In this document: positions 54,437 through 63,480 of the stretch, piece after piece
Numbering within the stretch: the stretch's first letter is position 1
How the letters are laid out: each line of letters starts with the position of its first letter
Assembly (NCBI RefSeq): GCF_016651105.1
Contig: NZ_JAEKEL010000001.1
Coordinates: 650,001 to 714,000 of the forward strand
DNA from: Pseudomonas sp. TH15
GTDB lineage: Bacteria > Pseudomonadota > Gammaproteobacteria > Pseudomonadales > Pseudomonadaceae
Length of the DNA: 64,000 bases
Direction: 5' to 3'
The notes under the pieces: generated by a model
Database searches by the model: none
The model's input: the letters and a program-made list of their open reading frames with translations, nothing else
Told to the model about the DNA's origin: nothing
Translations under genes and position numbers: made by a program

Positions 54437-55441
54437 TCAGTTCCAGCCCGCCCGATCCATCATGCGAATCGCTTCAGCCTGGCGCTTGCCGGCAATTTCC
54501 ACCGGCAACGTATCGGCGACAAACTTGCCCCAGCTCGCCACTTCCGCAGAAGGCGCAACCGCAGGGTTGGCCGGGAATTCCTGGTTTACGTCAGCGAAAA
54601 TCTTTTGCGCTTGCGGCGTGGTCATCCACTCCACCAAGGCCTTGGCTGCTTCCGGGTGCGGTGCATGCTTGGTCAGGCCAATGCCCGACAGGTTGACGTG
54701 CACGCCACGGTCGCCCTGATTCGGCCAGAACAGCTTCACCGCCAAATCAGGCTTCTGCTTGTGGAGGCGGCCGTAGTAGTAGGTGTTGACGATGCCAACG
54801 TCGCATTGACCGGCGTTGATCGCGTCCAGTACCGCGATGTCATCGGAGAACACGTCGGTGGACAGGTTGCTCACCCAGCCCTTGAGGATCTGCTCGGTTT
54901 TCTCGGCGCCATGGACTTCAATCATGGTGGCGGTCAGCGACTGGTTGTAGACCTTCTTCGCCGTGCGCAGGCACAGGCGACCTTCCCACTGCTTGTCCGC
55001 CAGCGCTTCGTAAGTCGTCAGCTCGCCCGGCTTCACTCGGGCAGTGGAATAAGCAATCGTCCGCGCCCGCAGGCTCAGGCCGGTCCAGGCGTGGGAGGAC
55101 GCGCGGTACTGCAGCGGGATATTGGCGTCGATGGCTTTGGAGGTGAACGGCTGGAGGATGCCCATCTGCTCGGCCTGCCAGAGGTTACCGGCGTCGACGG
55201 TGAGCAGCAGGTCGGCGGTGGCGTTTTCGCCCTCGGCCTTGATGCGCTGCATCAACGGCGCTTCCTTGTCGGTGATGAACTTCACCTGCACACCGGTTTT
55301 CGCGGTGTAGGCATCGAAGACTGGCTTGATCAACTCGTCGATACGCGAGGAGTAAACCACCACCTCGTCGGCGGCCTGGGCGGCGGTGCTGCCGATCAGG
55401 GTCAGGGCCAGTGCGGTCAGTAGACGCTTCGGTGCCAACAT
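54437..55441 (-). CDS. Ferric-iron-binding periplasmic protein (FbpA-like)
   Basis: 334 aa with signal peptide ([12 protein letters not shown], cleavage at 24). [29 protein letters not shown] and the tyrosine iron ligands Tyr221-223 in VNTYYYGRL identify an FbpA/HitA-type protein. Tyr31-like first ligand position is serine-rich (YSSR). Preceded by a Fur-box-like sequence. Works with the permease downstream; ATPase unknown. Confidence 0.9.
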   Translation of the reverse strand: MLAPKRLLTALALTLIGSTAAQAADEVVVYSSRIDELIKPVFDAYTAKTGVQVKFITDKEAPLMQRIKAEGENATADLLLTVDAGNLWQAEQMGILQPFTSKAIDANIPLQYRASSHAWTGLSLRARTIAYSTARVKPGELTTYEALADKQWEGRLCLRTAKKVYNQSLTATMIEVHGAEKTEQILKGWVSNLSTDVFSDDIAVLDAINAGQCDVGIVNTYYYGRLHKQKPDLAVKLFWPNQGDRGVHVNLSGIGLTKHAPHPEAAKALVEWMTTPQAQKIFADVNQEFPANPAVAPSAEVASWGKFVADTLPVEIAGKRQAEAIRMMDRAGWN

Positions 55442-55472
55442 GGGAGCGGTCTCTCGATTGAAAAAATGAGGC

Positions 55473-55494
55473 CAAATGATAAGGACTCACATTT
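55473..55494. promoter_or_regulatory. Fur-box-like site upstream of the iron-binding protein gene
   Basis: CAAATGATAAGGACTCACATTT is centred about 40 bp before the ATG on the opposite strand. It resembles the Fur consensus (three NATWAT-like hexamers) with a few mismatches. Iron-dependent repression is a reasonable inference. Confidence 0.55.
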
Positions 55495-55572
55495 ACCTTC
55501 TCAATCGAACAGTTCGCGGGTGAGTTACCAGATGTTGCACAGGTTGAAAGATGCGGTGACTGGGCTGACGCC

Positions 55573-55637
55573 TTCGCGAGCAGGCTCGCTCCCACATTGG
55601 AATGCATGTCAATTGTGGGAGCGAGCCTGCTCGCGAA
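55573..55637. repeat. REP-type doublet, tight hairpin
   Basis: CTTCGCGAGCAGGCTCGCTCCCAC and GTGGGAGCGAGCCTGCTCGCGAAG with an ATTGGAATGCATGTCAATT loop. Confidence 0.92.
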
Positions 55638-55662
55638 GAGGCCATCAGCCTCAATATTGATT

Positions 55663-56886
55663 TCAAGCCTTGGCGAGTGCCGGCAAATCCCCGGTCAGCC
55701 CCAACGCTTCACGCACAAACAACGCTTTGGCCTCAGGCATTTTCTCGACCATTTTCAACCCGGCATTACGCAACCAGCGCACTGGCAGCGGATCGGCCTG
55801 GAACAACCGTTCAAAGCCTTCCATCGCCGCCATCAACGCCAGGTTGTGGGGCATGCGCCGACGCTCGTAACGGCTGAGGACTTTCACATCCGCCAGGCGC
55901 TCGCCGCGTTCAGCCGCTTGCAGCAGCACTTCAGCCAGCACCGCCGCATCAAGGAAACCGAGGTTCACGCCCTGCCCGGCCAGCGGGTGAATGGTGTGCG
56001 CCGCGTCGCCGATCAGTGCCAAGCCTTCCGCGACATAGCGTTTGGCGTGGCGCTGACGCAGCGGCACGCACAGACGCGGATCGGCGCTGATTACCGTGCC
56101 CAAACGGCCCTCGAAGGCCCGCTCCAGTTCGCGGCAGAAGCCTTCGTCATCCAGCGCCATCAGGCGTTCGGCTTCGCTCGGCGTGGTCGACCAGACAATC
56201 GAGCACCAATCCTGCTGACCGTCACGTTCCAGCGGCAAGAAGGCCAGCGGACCGTTGTCGGTAAACCGCTGCCAAGCCGTCATTTGATGCGGTTTTGAGC
56301 TGCGCACGCTGGTGACGATGGCGTGGTGCAAGTAATCCCACTCGCGGGTGGCCACACCGGTCAGGCGTCGCACTGCTGAATTGGCGCCATCCGCCGCGAT
56401 CACCAACGGCGCGCGCAAGGTGCGGCCATCAGCCAGGGTCAACAACCAGTCATCACCGGAGCGGCGCATCTGCTCAAGGCGCGCATTGGCCAGCATTCCG
56501 AGGTCGCAATCGTGCAAGCGGTCGAGCAAGGCGTCCTGAACCACCCGGTTCTCGACGATATGCCCCAGCACGTCGGCGTGCACACTGGCCGCCGAGAAGT
56601 GGATTTGTCCGGTGCCGCTGCCGTCCCAGACCTGCATGTCGGTGTACGGGCTGCTGCGTCGGCTGGCGATACCGTCCCAGACGCCGAGGCGTTCGAGGAT
56701 GCGCTGACTGGCGGTCGACAAGGCGCTCACTCGCGGCTCGAACGGCGCGTCGCCGTCGAAAGGTTTGACGCTCATGGGGCTGCCGTCCAGCAGCAGGACT
56801 TCCAGCCCACTGTCTTGCAACGCCAGCGCCAGGGCGCTGCCGACCATTCCGGCCCCGACAATCAGCAGATCTGCGCGCATGTCCAT
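55663..56886 (-). CDS. FAD-dependent ubiquinone hydroxylase (UbiI/VisC/UbiF family)
   Basis: 407 aa, para-hydroxybenzoate-hydroxylase fold. GxGxxG in LLIVGAGMVGSALALALQ, DG motif in VIAADGANSAVR, and the family signature LIGDAAHTIHPLAGQGVNLGFLDA. Acts in ring hydroxylation of ubiquinone synthesis (C5 or C6). Last gene of ygfB-pepP-ubiH-DUF4442-this operon. Which ring carbon it hydroxylates cannot be told from sequence. Start at 56886; a second ATG two codons on is possible. Confidence 0.9.
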   Translation of the reverse strand: MDMRADLLIVGAGMVGSALALALQDSGLEVLLLDGSPMSVKPFDGDAPFEPRVSALSTASQRILERLGVWDGIASRRSSPYTDMQVWDGSGTGQIHFSAASVHADVLGHIVENRVVQDALLDRLHDCDLGMLANARLEQMRRSGDDWLLTLADGRTLRAPLVIAADGANSAVRRLTGVATREWDYLHHAIVTSVRSSKPHQMTAWQRFTDNGPLAFLPLERDGQQDWCSIVWSTTPSEAERLMALDDEGFCRELERAFEGRLGTVISADPRLCVPLRQRHAKRYVAEGLALIGDAAHTIHPLAGQGVNLGFLDAAVLAEVLLQAAERGERLADVKVLSRYERRRMPHNLALMAAMEGFERLFQADPLPVRWLRNAGLKMVEKMPEAKALFVREALGLTGDLPALAKA

Positions 56887-56889
56887 GCT

Positions 56890-57375
56890 TTAAGCCTGTC
56901 TCGCTTGCGGCTTGAGCCGCACGTAAAGGGTTTTTTCGACCCGCGCCACCAAGGTGCCGGCGCCGTCGTGAATATCGACCTGCAACTGCGGCAGGTATTT
57001 CTCGCCATCGGCGGTTTGCCGGCGGATTTCGTCGAGCAAGGTTTCGTCGATGTTGAAGCGAGCGAACACCGGGCCTCTGCCCGGCGAAATGAAATCGATG
57101 TCGGCCGCCTTGTCCCAGACGATGTACCGATGCCCGAGGTTTTCCATCAGCATCAGCATGTAGAACGGGTCAACCATCGCATACAGGCTGCCACCGAACT
57201 GGGTGCCAACGTAATTGCGGTTGTACCAGCCCAGCCCCATGGACACCTGAATGTCGCGGAAATCATCGCTGATATGCCGAACCCGCACCCCGGCGCCGAA
57301 GTACGGCGGGTAAAACGTCATGACCCAGCGCATCAACCGCGCCTTGCCGAATTTTGCGGTCAGCCACTTAAGCAT
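56890..57375 (-). CDS. DUF4442 hot-dog fold protein between two ubi hydroxylases
   Basis: 161 aa. LKWLTAKFGKARLMRWVMTFYPPYFGAGVRVRHISDDFRDIQV and GTQFGGSLYAMVDPFYMLMLMENLGHRYIVWDK suggest the PaaI/YiiD-like thioesterase hot-dog fold. It overlaps ubiH by 8 bp and is 3 bp from the next hydroxylase gene, so it is translationally coupled to ubiquinone genes. A role in acyl-CoA or membrane-lipid handling is inference. Start by homology and the overlap. Confidence 0.82.
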   Translation of the reverse strand: MLKWLTAKFGKARLMRWVMTFYPPYFGAGVRVRHISDDFRDIQVSMGLGWYNRNYVGTQFGGSLYAMVDPFYMLMLMENLGHRYIVWDKAADIDFISPGRGPVFARFNIDETLLDEIRRQTADGEKYLPQLQVDIHDGAGTLVARVEKTLYVRLKPQARQA

Positions 57376-58555
57376 CAGGACGCGTACCCAAACCCATGGC
57401 CTGGCGGGCGAACCAGCGCTTGGCCGGCGGCAACAGGTCAAGGCCGAGCAGGCCGATGTTGCGGCCCAGGGAGACCAGCGGCTGGGTGCTGCCGAACAAC
57501 CGGGTGACCTGATCGGAGAAGCCGACGGTGAGGTTCTGATCCATACGCTGGCGTTCGCGATAGGCCTGCAGCGTCGCAAAGTCGCCAGGCGAAGTCTCGC
57601 TGGCCAGCAACGCGTCGGCCAGGGCCTGGGCATCGCGCAAGGACAGGTTGAAGCCTTGGCCGGCAATCGGGTGCAGGCTGTGGGCGGCGTTGCCGAGAAT
57701 CGCCAGATGCGGACGCACCTGCTCTTCGGCCTCGATCAAGGTCAGCGGGTACAAATGCCGCGCGCCGACCTGCTTCAAGGTGCCGAGGCGATAACCGAAC
57801 ACGCCTTGCAACTCACTGAGGAAGCTCTTTTCATCAAGGGCCGCCAGCCGTTGCGCGTCCATGCCCAAACGGGTCCAGACCAAAGCGCAACGGTTGTCCG
57901 GCAGCGGCAATAACGCCATCGGGCCTTCGTCGGTGAAACGCTCGAACGCCATGCCGTTGTGGGATTCGCTCGGGGTGATGTTGGCGATCAGCGCGCTCTG
58001 GTTGTACGGACGCTTCTTGATGCCGATCCCCAGTTGCTCGCGCAGACCGGAACGGCCGCCATCAGCGAGCACCGCGAGGTCGCATTCCAGAGTGGTTTCG
58101 TCATTGAGGGTCAGGCGATAACCGTCGGTCAACGGTTCCATGCGGGTGACTTCCGCCGGGCAGCGCCAACTGACGACTTCTTTGTCCAGACCTTGCCACA
58201 AGCATTGGCCGAGCCAGGCGTTTTCCACCACATAACCCAGCGCCGGAACACCCTCTTCCATCGCCGACAGCCGTGCCGTGGAGAAACGTCCACGGTCAGA
58301 CACATGAATCTGCTTGATCGGCTCGGCCCGGCGGGTGATTTCCTGCCACACGCCCAGCCGTTGATAAATCTGCCGAGCGCCATAGGACAGCGCCGAAGAT
58401 CGGGCGTCGTAGCTCGGTTGGTAGGTGTCACCGGGGGCGAACGGTTCGATCAACACGATCTTCCAGCCACGGGCCTTGGCCCCGGCCTGCAACGCCAACG
58501 CCAGACTTGCGCCGACCAGGCCGCCGCCGATGATTGCCAGATTGACTCGACTCAT
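57368..58555 (-). CDS. ubiH: 2-octaprenyl-6-methoxyphenol hydroxylase
   Basis: 395 aa FAD monooxygenase for ubiquinone synthesis. FAD loop LAIIGGGLVGASLALALQ, VLADGGRSGLREQLGI and ILGNAAHSLHPIAGQGFNLSLRD. Pseudomonad ubiH sits directly downstream of pepP with a 4-bp overlap, as here. About 30% related to the UbiI/VisC-type gene two places on. Confidence 0.92.
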   Translation of the reverse strand: MSRVNLAIIGGGLVGASLALALQAGAKARGWKIVLIEPFAPGDTYQPSYDARSSALSYGARQIYQRLGVWQEITRRAEPIKQIHVSDRGRFSTARLSAMEEGVPALGYVVENAWLGQCLWQGLDKEVVSWRCPAEVTRMEPLTDGYRLTLNDETTLECDLAVLADGGRSGLREQLGIGIKKRPYNQSALIANITPSESHNGMAFERFTDEGPMALLPLPDNRCALVWTRLGMDAQRLAALDEKSFLSELQGVFGYRLGTLKQVGARHLYPLTLIEAEEQVRPHLAILGNAAHSLHPIAGQGFNLSLRDAQALADALLASETSPGDFATLQAYRERQRMDQNLTVGFSDQVTRLFGSTQPLVSLGRNIGLLGLDLLPPAKRWFARQAMGLGTRPDA

Positions 58556-59886
58556 GCCGCTTGTGTCCGTGCTTGTGCCATCAAGGCCTCGATGTCGGCG
58601 ACCGTTTTCGGCACGCCTTTCGTCAGGATTTCACAACCGGTTTTGGTCACTACCACGTCGTCCTCGATGCGCACGCCAATGCCACGCCATTTCTTCGCCA
58701 CGTTCTGGTTGTCCGGGGAAATGTAGATCCCCGGCTCAACGGTCAGCGCCATGCCGACTTCCAGCACACGCCATTCGCCGCCGACCTTGTACTCGCCGAC
58801 GTCATGCACATCCATGCCCAGCCAGTGGCCGGCGCGGTGCATGTAAAACGCTTTATAGGCTTCGCTGGCGATCAGTTCGTCGACGTCCCCCTTCAACAGG
58901 CCCAACTTCACCAGACCGGCGGTAATCACCCGGACCGTGGCTTCGTGGGCCTGATTCCAGTGTTTGTTCGGGGCGATTTCGGCAAACGCGGCTTCCTGAG
59001 ACGCCAACACCAATTCGTAGATCGCCTTCTGCTCCGCTGAATACTTGCCGCTGACCGGCCAGGTGCGGGTGATGTCGCTGGCGTAGCAGTCGATCTCGCA
59101 TCCGGCATCGATCAACACCAGGTCGCCGTCCTTGAGGACCGCGTCATTCTGCTGGTAATGCAGGATGCAGCTGTTGCGCCCTGACGCGACGATCGAGCCA
59201 TACGCCGGCATCTTCGCCCCGCCCTTGCGGAATTCGTAATCGAGCTCGGCTTCGAGGCTGAATTCATGCAGCCCGGCACGGCTGGCCTGCATGGCGCGGA
59301 TATGCGCCTGGGCAGAAATCCGTGCGGCTTCGCGCATCACCTTCACTTCTGCCGCGGATTTATACAGGCGCATGTCGTGAAGCAGATGATCCAGGGCAAC
59401 GAATTCGTTCGGCGGCTGGGCGCCGAGGTGCGCTTTAGAGCGGATCACGTTGATCCAGTCCATCAGGTGCCGATCAAATTCGGGGTTGCTGCCCATGGCC
59501 GAGTAGACCCGGTCGCGACCTTCGATCAGGCCCGGCAAGATGTCGTCGATGTCGGTGATCGGGAATGCATCGTCGGCGCCGAAGTCGCGGATCGCGCCTT
59601 CCTGGCCGGCGCGCAGGCCGTCCCACAATTCTCGTTCGGCGTTGCGCTCCCGGCAAAACAGCAGGTATTCGCCGTGCTCCCGGCCGGGCATCAGGACGAT
59701 GACGGCTTGAGGCTCGGGGAAACCGCTGAGGTACTGGAAGTCGCTGTCCTGACGGTAGACGTGCTCGACGTCGCGGTTGCGAATGGCCACCGCGGCGGCG
59801 GGCAGAATCGCGATGCTGTTGGGTTCCATCTGCGCCATCAAGGCCTTGCGGCGACGGCTGTATTCCGATTTCGGGATATGGATCAT
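58552..59886 (-). CDS. pepP: Xaa-Pro aminopeptidase P
   Basis: 444-aa di-manganese proline aminopeptidase. Metal ligands Asp260, Asp271, His354, Glu384 and Glu408 all present (LIDAGCEIDCYASDITRTWP, RAGHWLGMDVHD, LTVEPGIY, VRIEDDVVV). N-terminal domain HIPKSEYSRRRKALMAQM as in E. coli. Cleaves X-Pro N-termini in the cytosol. Located between ygfB and ubiH. Confidence 0.96.
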   Translation of the reverse strand: MIHIPKSEYSRRRKALMAQMEPNSIAILPAAAVAIRNRDVEHVYRQDSDFQYLSGFPEPQAVIVLMPGREHGEYLLFCRERNAERELWDGLRAGQEGAIRDFGADDAFPITDIDDILPGLIEGRDRVYSAMGSNPEFDRHLMDWINVIRSKAHLGAQPPNEFVALDHLLHDMRLYKSAAEVKVMREAARISAQAHIRAMQASRAGLHEFSLEAELDYEFRKGGAKMPAYGSIVASGRNSCILHYQQNDAVLKDGDLVLIDAGCEIDCYASDITRTWPVSGKYSAEQKAIYELVLASQEAAFAEIAPNKHWNQAHEATVRVITAGLVKLGLLKGDVDELIASEAYKAFYMHRAGHWLGMDVHDVGEYKVGGEWRVLEVGMALTVEPGIYISPDNQNVAKKWRGIGVRIEDDVVVTKTGCEILTKGVPKTVADIEALMAQARTQAA

Positions 59887-59913
59887 GGGCAGATGGCTTT
59901 CCCTGGCAGGCGA

Positions 59914-60468
59914 TTAGTGCAACGACGGTTTAGCAGCGGCTTCGTCGGTTTTCTTGGTTTCCGTGAACAGCAACAATGGAGCAACGCGCAGGTACTCCAT
60001 CACTTCCATGTAATCGCTTTCGCCGTCGTCAGACTCTTCCAGAGCATCTTGCACCTGGGCGATGGCGGCCAGATCCTGCAGCACTTCGGTGGCTTCGGTG
60101 GTCAGGGCATATTCACGACGGGTCAGACCGAAGCCGGTCAGGAAACCCTGGCACCATTGGCCCAGCGCGGCGGCGCGGTCGGCCAGCGGTGCGTCGTCGG
60201 TTGGCAGCAGCAGAACGACGGTCATGTCGTCGCCGGTCAATTCGCCCTTGACCATCTCTTGCAGGCCGATCAGGGCGTTGCGAACGTTGTCTTGTGGCTC
60301 GCCTTCGAGCAGCTCGGCGGCATCGGCCAGCCAGCTGTCGGCTTCGAAGCCGGCACCCGCGCAACTGCGGCCGAGCAACAGGCCATGCAGTTCGGCAGGC
60401 GAGACGGAATGGCCGCTGGTGTTCAGCAGGGTGGCGAAGGCTTGGTACGGGGAATTCTGAATGGGCAT
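59914..60468 (-). CDS. ygfB: UPF0149 (YecA/YgfB) family protein
   Basis: 184 aa, helical. Typical [29 protein letters not shown] start and [13 protein letters not shown]. First gene of the pepP-ubi operon. In P. aeruginosa, YgfB has been linked to control of beta-lactamase (ampDh3) expression; that link cannot be tested here. Divergent from the zapA unit; 60469-60651 holds the promoters but none is clear. Confidence 0.9.
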   Translation of the reverse strand: MPIQNSPYQAFATLLNTSGHSVSPAELHGLLLGRSCAGAGFEADSWLADAAELLEGEPQDNVRNALIGLQEMVKGELTGDDMTVVLLLPTDDAPLADRAAALGQWCQGFLTGFGLTRREYALTTEATEVLQDLAAIAQVQDALEESDDGESDYMEVMEYLRVAPLLLFTETKKTDEAAAKPSLH

Positions 60469-60651
60469 GGGCAGCTAGGCGCCAGACGGCGCTATGTCTA
60501 GAATGAAGGCCTTGTATCCTACATCGACAGACTCGCCAAGACTATTAAAGGCTGTCCACCAGCCTGGGGCTGTAAGAAACTAAGCGCGCTCGACGCGTCG
60601 GCAGTTTCCTACAGAGCCTGCCACCCATCAGACACATATTCAGTGGACACA

Positions 60652-60861
60652 ATGGAAGACACCGATCTGCAAGCGCTGATGGCCAGACTCGAGCTACTAA
60701 TTAGCCGGGTCGAGCAACTAAAGAGTCAAAACGGACTCCTATTAGCTCAGGAAAAGACCTGGCGCGAGGAACGCGCGCACCTCATTGAAAAAAACGAAAT
60801 CGCCCGGCGTAAGGTCGAATCGATGATTTCGCGCCTCAAGGCCCTGGAGCAAGACTCATGA
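60652..60861 (+). CDS. TIGR02449 family coiled-coil protein (ZapB-like)
   Basis: 69 aa, one continuous coiled coil (LMARLELLISRVEQLKSQNGLLLAQEKTWREERAHLIEKNEIARRKVESMISRLKAL). Its stop overlaps the zapA ATG in ATGA. Position suggests a role in FtsZ-ring assembly. MEDTDLQ is the preferred start; a start three codons earlier is possible. Confidence 0.87.
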   Translation: MEDTDLQALMARLELLISRVEQLKSQNGLLLAQEKTWREERAHLIEKNEIARRKVESMISRLKALEQDS

Positions 60862-61175
60862 GTTCAAGCAATAGCGTTACCGTGCAGATCCTCGACAAAG
60901 AATATTCGATCATCTGCCCCCAGGAAGAGCGCAGCAACCTGGTGAGTGCCGCCCGTTACCTGGACGGCAAGATGCGCGAAATCCGCAGCAGCGGCAAAGT
61001 CATCGGCGCCGACCGCATCGCCGTGATGGCCGCGCTGAACATCACCCACGACCTGCTGCACAAGGAAGAACGCCCGGACGTACAGGCCAGCGGTTCGACC
61101 CGAGAGCAGGTTCGCGACCTGCTCGACCGCGTCGATCTGGTGCTGGCAACTGATCCGGACGTCACCAAGGGCTGA
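60858..61175 (+). CDS. zapA: Cell division protein ZapA
   Basis: 105 aa. Binds and bundles FtsZ. VTVQILDKEYSIICPQEERSNLVSAARYLDGKMREIRSSGKVIGADRIAVMAALNITHDLLH is the ZapA globular head; a short coiled-coil tail follows. Translationally coupled to the upstream coiled-coil gene and followed by 6S RNA. Confidence 0.95.
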   Translation: MSSSNSVTVQILDKEYSIICPQEERSNLVSAARYLDGKMREIRSSGKVIGADRIAVMAALNITHDLLHKEERPDVQASGSTREQVRDLLDRVDLVLATDPDVTKG

Positions 61176-61206
61176 TTCGTGGGATCGCTTGGGGTATACT
61201 CGCGTC

Positions 61207-61386
61207 ACTCCCTGGGGTGCTTGCCAGTTGACGATGTCCCTGAGCCGATTCGCACTACCCTGGAAGTTGCACGTTGGGCTGGTGTGCATGTCCGCTAGAC
61301 GGAAAGCCTTAAAGCCTACTGCTTCTTCCACCTTGAACTTTCGGGTTCAAGGGCTAAGTCAGCAGCGGTTCATCCGGGGAGCCTGA
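61207..61386 (+). ncRNA. ssrS: 6S RNA
   Basis: About 180 nt that bind the sigma-70 holoenzyme and mimic an open promoter. A -10 box TATACT (61195-61200) lies seven bases before. Conserved 5' CCCTGGGGTG, GACGATGTCCCTGAGCCGA and the closing CTTGAACTTTCGGGTTCAAGGGCTAA segment are seen, with 3' CCGGGGAGCC pairing to the 5' end. Placed between zapA and ygfA as in most gammaproteobacteria. Ends are approximate. Confidence 0.9.
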
Positions 61387-61393
61387 TTCCAGT

Positions 61394-61429
61394 CCGATGC
61401 CGGTTTAAATACCGGCATCGGCTTTTTTA
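61394..61429 (+). terminator. Terminator-like hairpin after 6S RNA
   Basis: CCGATGCCGGT / ACCGGCATCGG with a TTAAAT loop and T6. Partial read-through would allow ssrS-ygfA cotranscription. Confidence 0.9.
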
Positions 61430-61470
61430 CGAGTACGCTTTGTGTACTCGCACTGCCGAAGCCCGAATCC

Positions 61471-62076
61471 ATGACCGAACCTGCGCTGCTTCCCCGCCCG
61501 CAACTTCGACGCATGCTGCGCAAGGCCCGCCGCGCACTGACACCCAGTCAGCAGCGCCAGGCCGCTCGCGGGCTATACAAGCAATTGGCCCAGCAGCCGC
61601 TGTTTCGCCGCGCCAGACACATCTCTCTCTATTTACCCACCGACGGTGAAATCGACCCGCGTCTACTGCTGCGTGCTGCACAACGCCGGGGCAAAGCCAC
61701 CTACCTGCCGGTGCTCAGCGCGTGGCCGCGAACCAAAATGGTCTTCCAGCGCATTCGCCCGGGCGAAAAGCTCAAGCCCAACCGTTTCCGCATTCTCGAA
61801 CCGCAAGCCAACCTCGGCCGGCAACGCAAGGTCTGGGCGTTGGACCTGGTGTTGCTGCCATTGGTCGGGTTTGACGATGTCGGCGGGCGTTTGGGAATGG
61901 GCGGTGGGTTCTATGACCGCAGCCTGGCGTACCTGGCGCGCCGCAAAACCTGGCGCAAACCGACGCTGCTGGGGCTGGCCCATGAATGTCAGAAGGTCGA
62001 ACGATTGGCTCAAGCGAGCTGGGATGTGCCGTTGCAAGGAACGGTGACCGACAAGGCGTGGTATTTCGCAAGCTAG
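61471..62076 (+). CDS. ygfA: 5-formyltetrahydrofolate cyclo-ligase
   Basis: 201 aa. Converts 5-formyl-THF to 5,10-methenyl-THF using ATP. N-terminal LRRMLRKARRALTPSQQRQAARGLYKQL; HISLYLPTDGEIDPRLLL; and LGMGGGFYDRSLAYL, the folate/ATP motif. Downstream of 6S RNA, the usual ssrS-ygfA order. Slightly basic N-terminus, normal length. Confidence 0.94.
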   Translation: MTEPALLPRPQLRRMLRKARRALTPSQQRQAARGLYKQLAQQPLFRRARHISLYLPTDGEIDPRLLLRAAQRRGKATYLPVLSAWPRTKMVFQRIRPGEKLKPNRFRILEPQANLGRQRKVWALDLVLLPLVGFDDVGGRLGMGGGFYDRSLAYLARRKTWRKPTLLGLAHECQKVERLAQASWDVPLQGTVTDKAWYFAS

Positions 62077-62111
62077 ACGCCACCACGATCAGCGGCGTCC
62101 GGAAGACAGGT

Positions 62112-62279
62112 TCAGCGCTTGAAGGCCGACGGCTGCAGTTGGTGGTGTTGTTGCTGTTGCGCGATTTCGATCGGCGCGTCGGTCTTGTTGTTCCACAGGC
62201 TTTGGGCATAGCCGGTGGTCACGACGCCGAGGCCAAACAAAATAACCAAAATCCATAGTAAATCCGGTTTGCGTTTCAT
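62112..62279 (-). CDS. Small single-pass membrane protein with Gln/His-rich tail
   Basis: 55 codons, MKRKPDLLWILVILFGLGVV then a soluble tail with IAQQQQHHQLQ. One transmembrane span (residues 7-24), N-terminus basic and inside. Homologous small genes sit after ygfA in other pseudomonads as I recall; function unknown. It converges on ygfA with a 35-bp gap. Not assignable to a family. Confidence 0.65.
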   Translation of the reverse strand: MKRKPDLLWILVILFGLGVVTTGYAQSLWNNKTDAPIEIAQQQQHHQLQPSAFKR

Positions 62280-62474
62280 CGATTGCCCCCCAAAGGCACA
62301 TCAACACGATGACAGCAGCGGTTTCCGTTGTAGGCCGTGCAGCAGCGTCAAGCTAAGAAGGCCGGCATTTTGCGGCAACGTGAACCGACACGCAAACGCT
62401 GGCGTCAACCGACTGTCGGTTTGTCATAAAATCGCCCGACAACTTGCCCAATCACTTCGCAAGGAGCAAAACCC

Positions 62475-62927
62475 ATGGCCTATTGGCTGATGAAATCCGA
62501 GCCCGACGAACTCTCGATCAAAGATTTGGCAAAGCTCGGCAAAGCGCGCTGGGACGGGGTTCGCAACTATCAGGCACGCAATTTCCTGCGGGCGATGGCG
62601 GTGGGCGATGAGTTTTTCTTCTATCACTCCAGCTGCCCGGTGCCCGGAATTGCCGGGACTGGCAAGATTATCGAAGCGGCCTACCCCGACCCGACGGCGC
62701 TGGAGCCTGAGAGCCATTACTTCGACCCGAAGGCCACCCCGGAGAAAAACGCCTGGAGCGCCATCGATGTGGCCCACGTCGAAACGTTCGCCAACGTCCT
62801 GAAGCTCGATTACCTGAAACAGCAAACGGCGCTGGCCGAAATGCCGCTGGTGCAGAAAGGCTCGCGCCTGTCGGTGATGCCAGTCACCGCCGAACAATGG
62901 GCTGCGGTTATCGCCCTGAAACCCTGA
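62475..62927 (+). CDS. EVE-domain protein
   Basis: 150 aa, PUA-like EVE fold: AYWLMKSEPDELSIKDLAKLGKARWDGVRNYQARNFLRAMAVGDEFFFYHSS. EVE proteins may read modified nucleobases. Full length. RBS AAGGAG eight bases upstream. Upstream 62280-62474 shows no clear feature. Confidence 0.92.
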   Translation: MAYWLMKSEPDELSIKDLAKLGKARWDGVRNYQARNFLRAMAVGDEFFFYHSSCPVPGIAGTGKIIEAAYPDPTALEPESHYFDPKATPEKNAWSAIDVAHVETFANVLKLDYLKQQTALAEMPLVQKGSRLSVMPVTAEQWAAVIALKP

Positions 62928-62953
62928 ATAATCCTTCGCCTGACAAAATGCCA

Positions 62954-63044
62954 TCGCGAGCAGGCTCGCTCCCACAGGGATTTGCTGCGTACACAGCTTT
63001 TGTGAACGCCACAGATCCAATGTGGGAGCGGGCTTGCTCGCGAA
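62954..63044. repeat. REP-type doublet
   Basis: ATCGCGAGCAGGCTCGCTCCCAC and GTGGGAGCGGGCTTGCTCGCGAA between convergent EVE and FliL-like genes. Confidence 0.9.
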
Positions 63045-63069
63045 GAGGCCCGCCCAGACAGCACAAGTC

Positions 63070-63480
63070 TTATTGAATGATCAGGTTGTTGAACAACAGA
63101 TCCTCAACCACCGGCTTACCGGTTTCGTCGTTCATCACTTGCTGGGTCTGTTTCAGGGCTTCCTGACGCAGCTTTTCCTTGCCATCGATGCTGTTCATCG
63201 CCTCGGTGGTCTGCTGGGTGAACAACGCCACCAACTGGTTGCGAATCAACGGCTCGTTGGCCTTGACCGCTTTGATCGACTCTTCGCCAGTGACCCGCAG
63301 CGCCACGTCGGCCTTGAAGACCTTCAACTTCGGCGTGCCATCCAACCCATAGTTACCCACGAACGGCGGGCTAAGGGTGACGTAGCTGACTTTCGGCGCC
63401 TCGCCTTCTTTGGCGGCTTCTTCGGCCATGGCTGCCATAGGCAGAGACAGGGCCAGCATCAACATGATCCACGCTTTCAC
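63070..63480 (-). CDS. FliL-like secreted protein (GTG start)
   Basis: 136 aa. Starts with GTG, preceded by AAGGAG with seven-base spacing. Signal sequence WIMLMLALSLPMAAMA (cleavage about 17), then SYVTLSPPFVGNYGLDGTPKLKVFKADVALRVTGEESIKAVKANEPLIRNQLVALF, the FliL stomatin-like pattern. Usually linked to flagellar motors, but it is far from any flagellar gene here and has a signal peptide instead of a cytoplasmic tail. Confidence 0.85.
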   Translation of the reverse strand: MKAWIMLMLALSLPMAAMAEEAAKEGEAPKVSYVTLSPPFVGNYGLDGTPKLKVFKADVALRVTGEESIKAVKANEPLIRNQLVALFTQQTTEAMNSIDGKEKLRQEALKQTQQVMNDETGKPVVEDLLFNNLIIQ

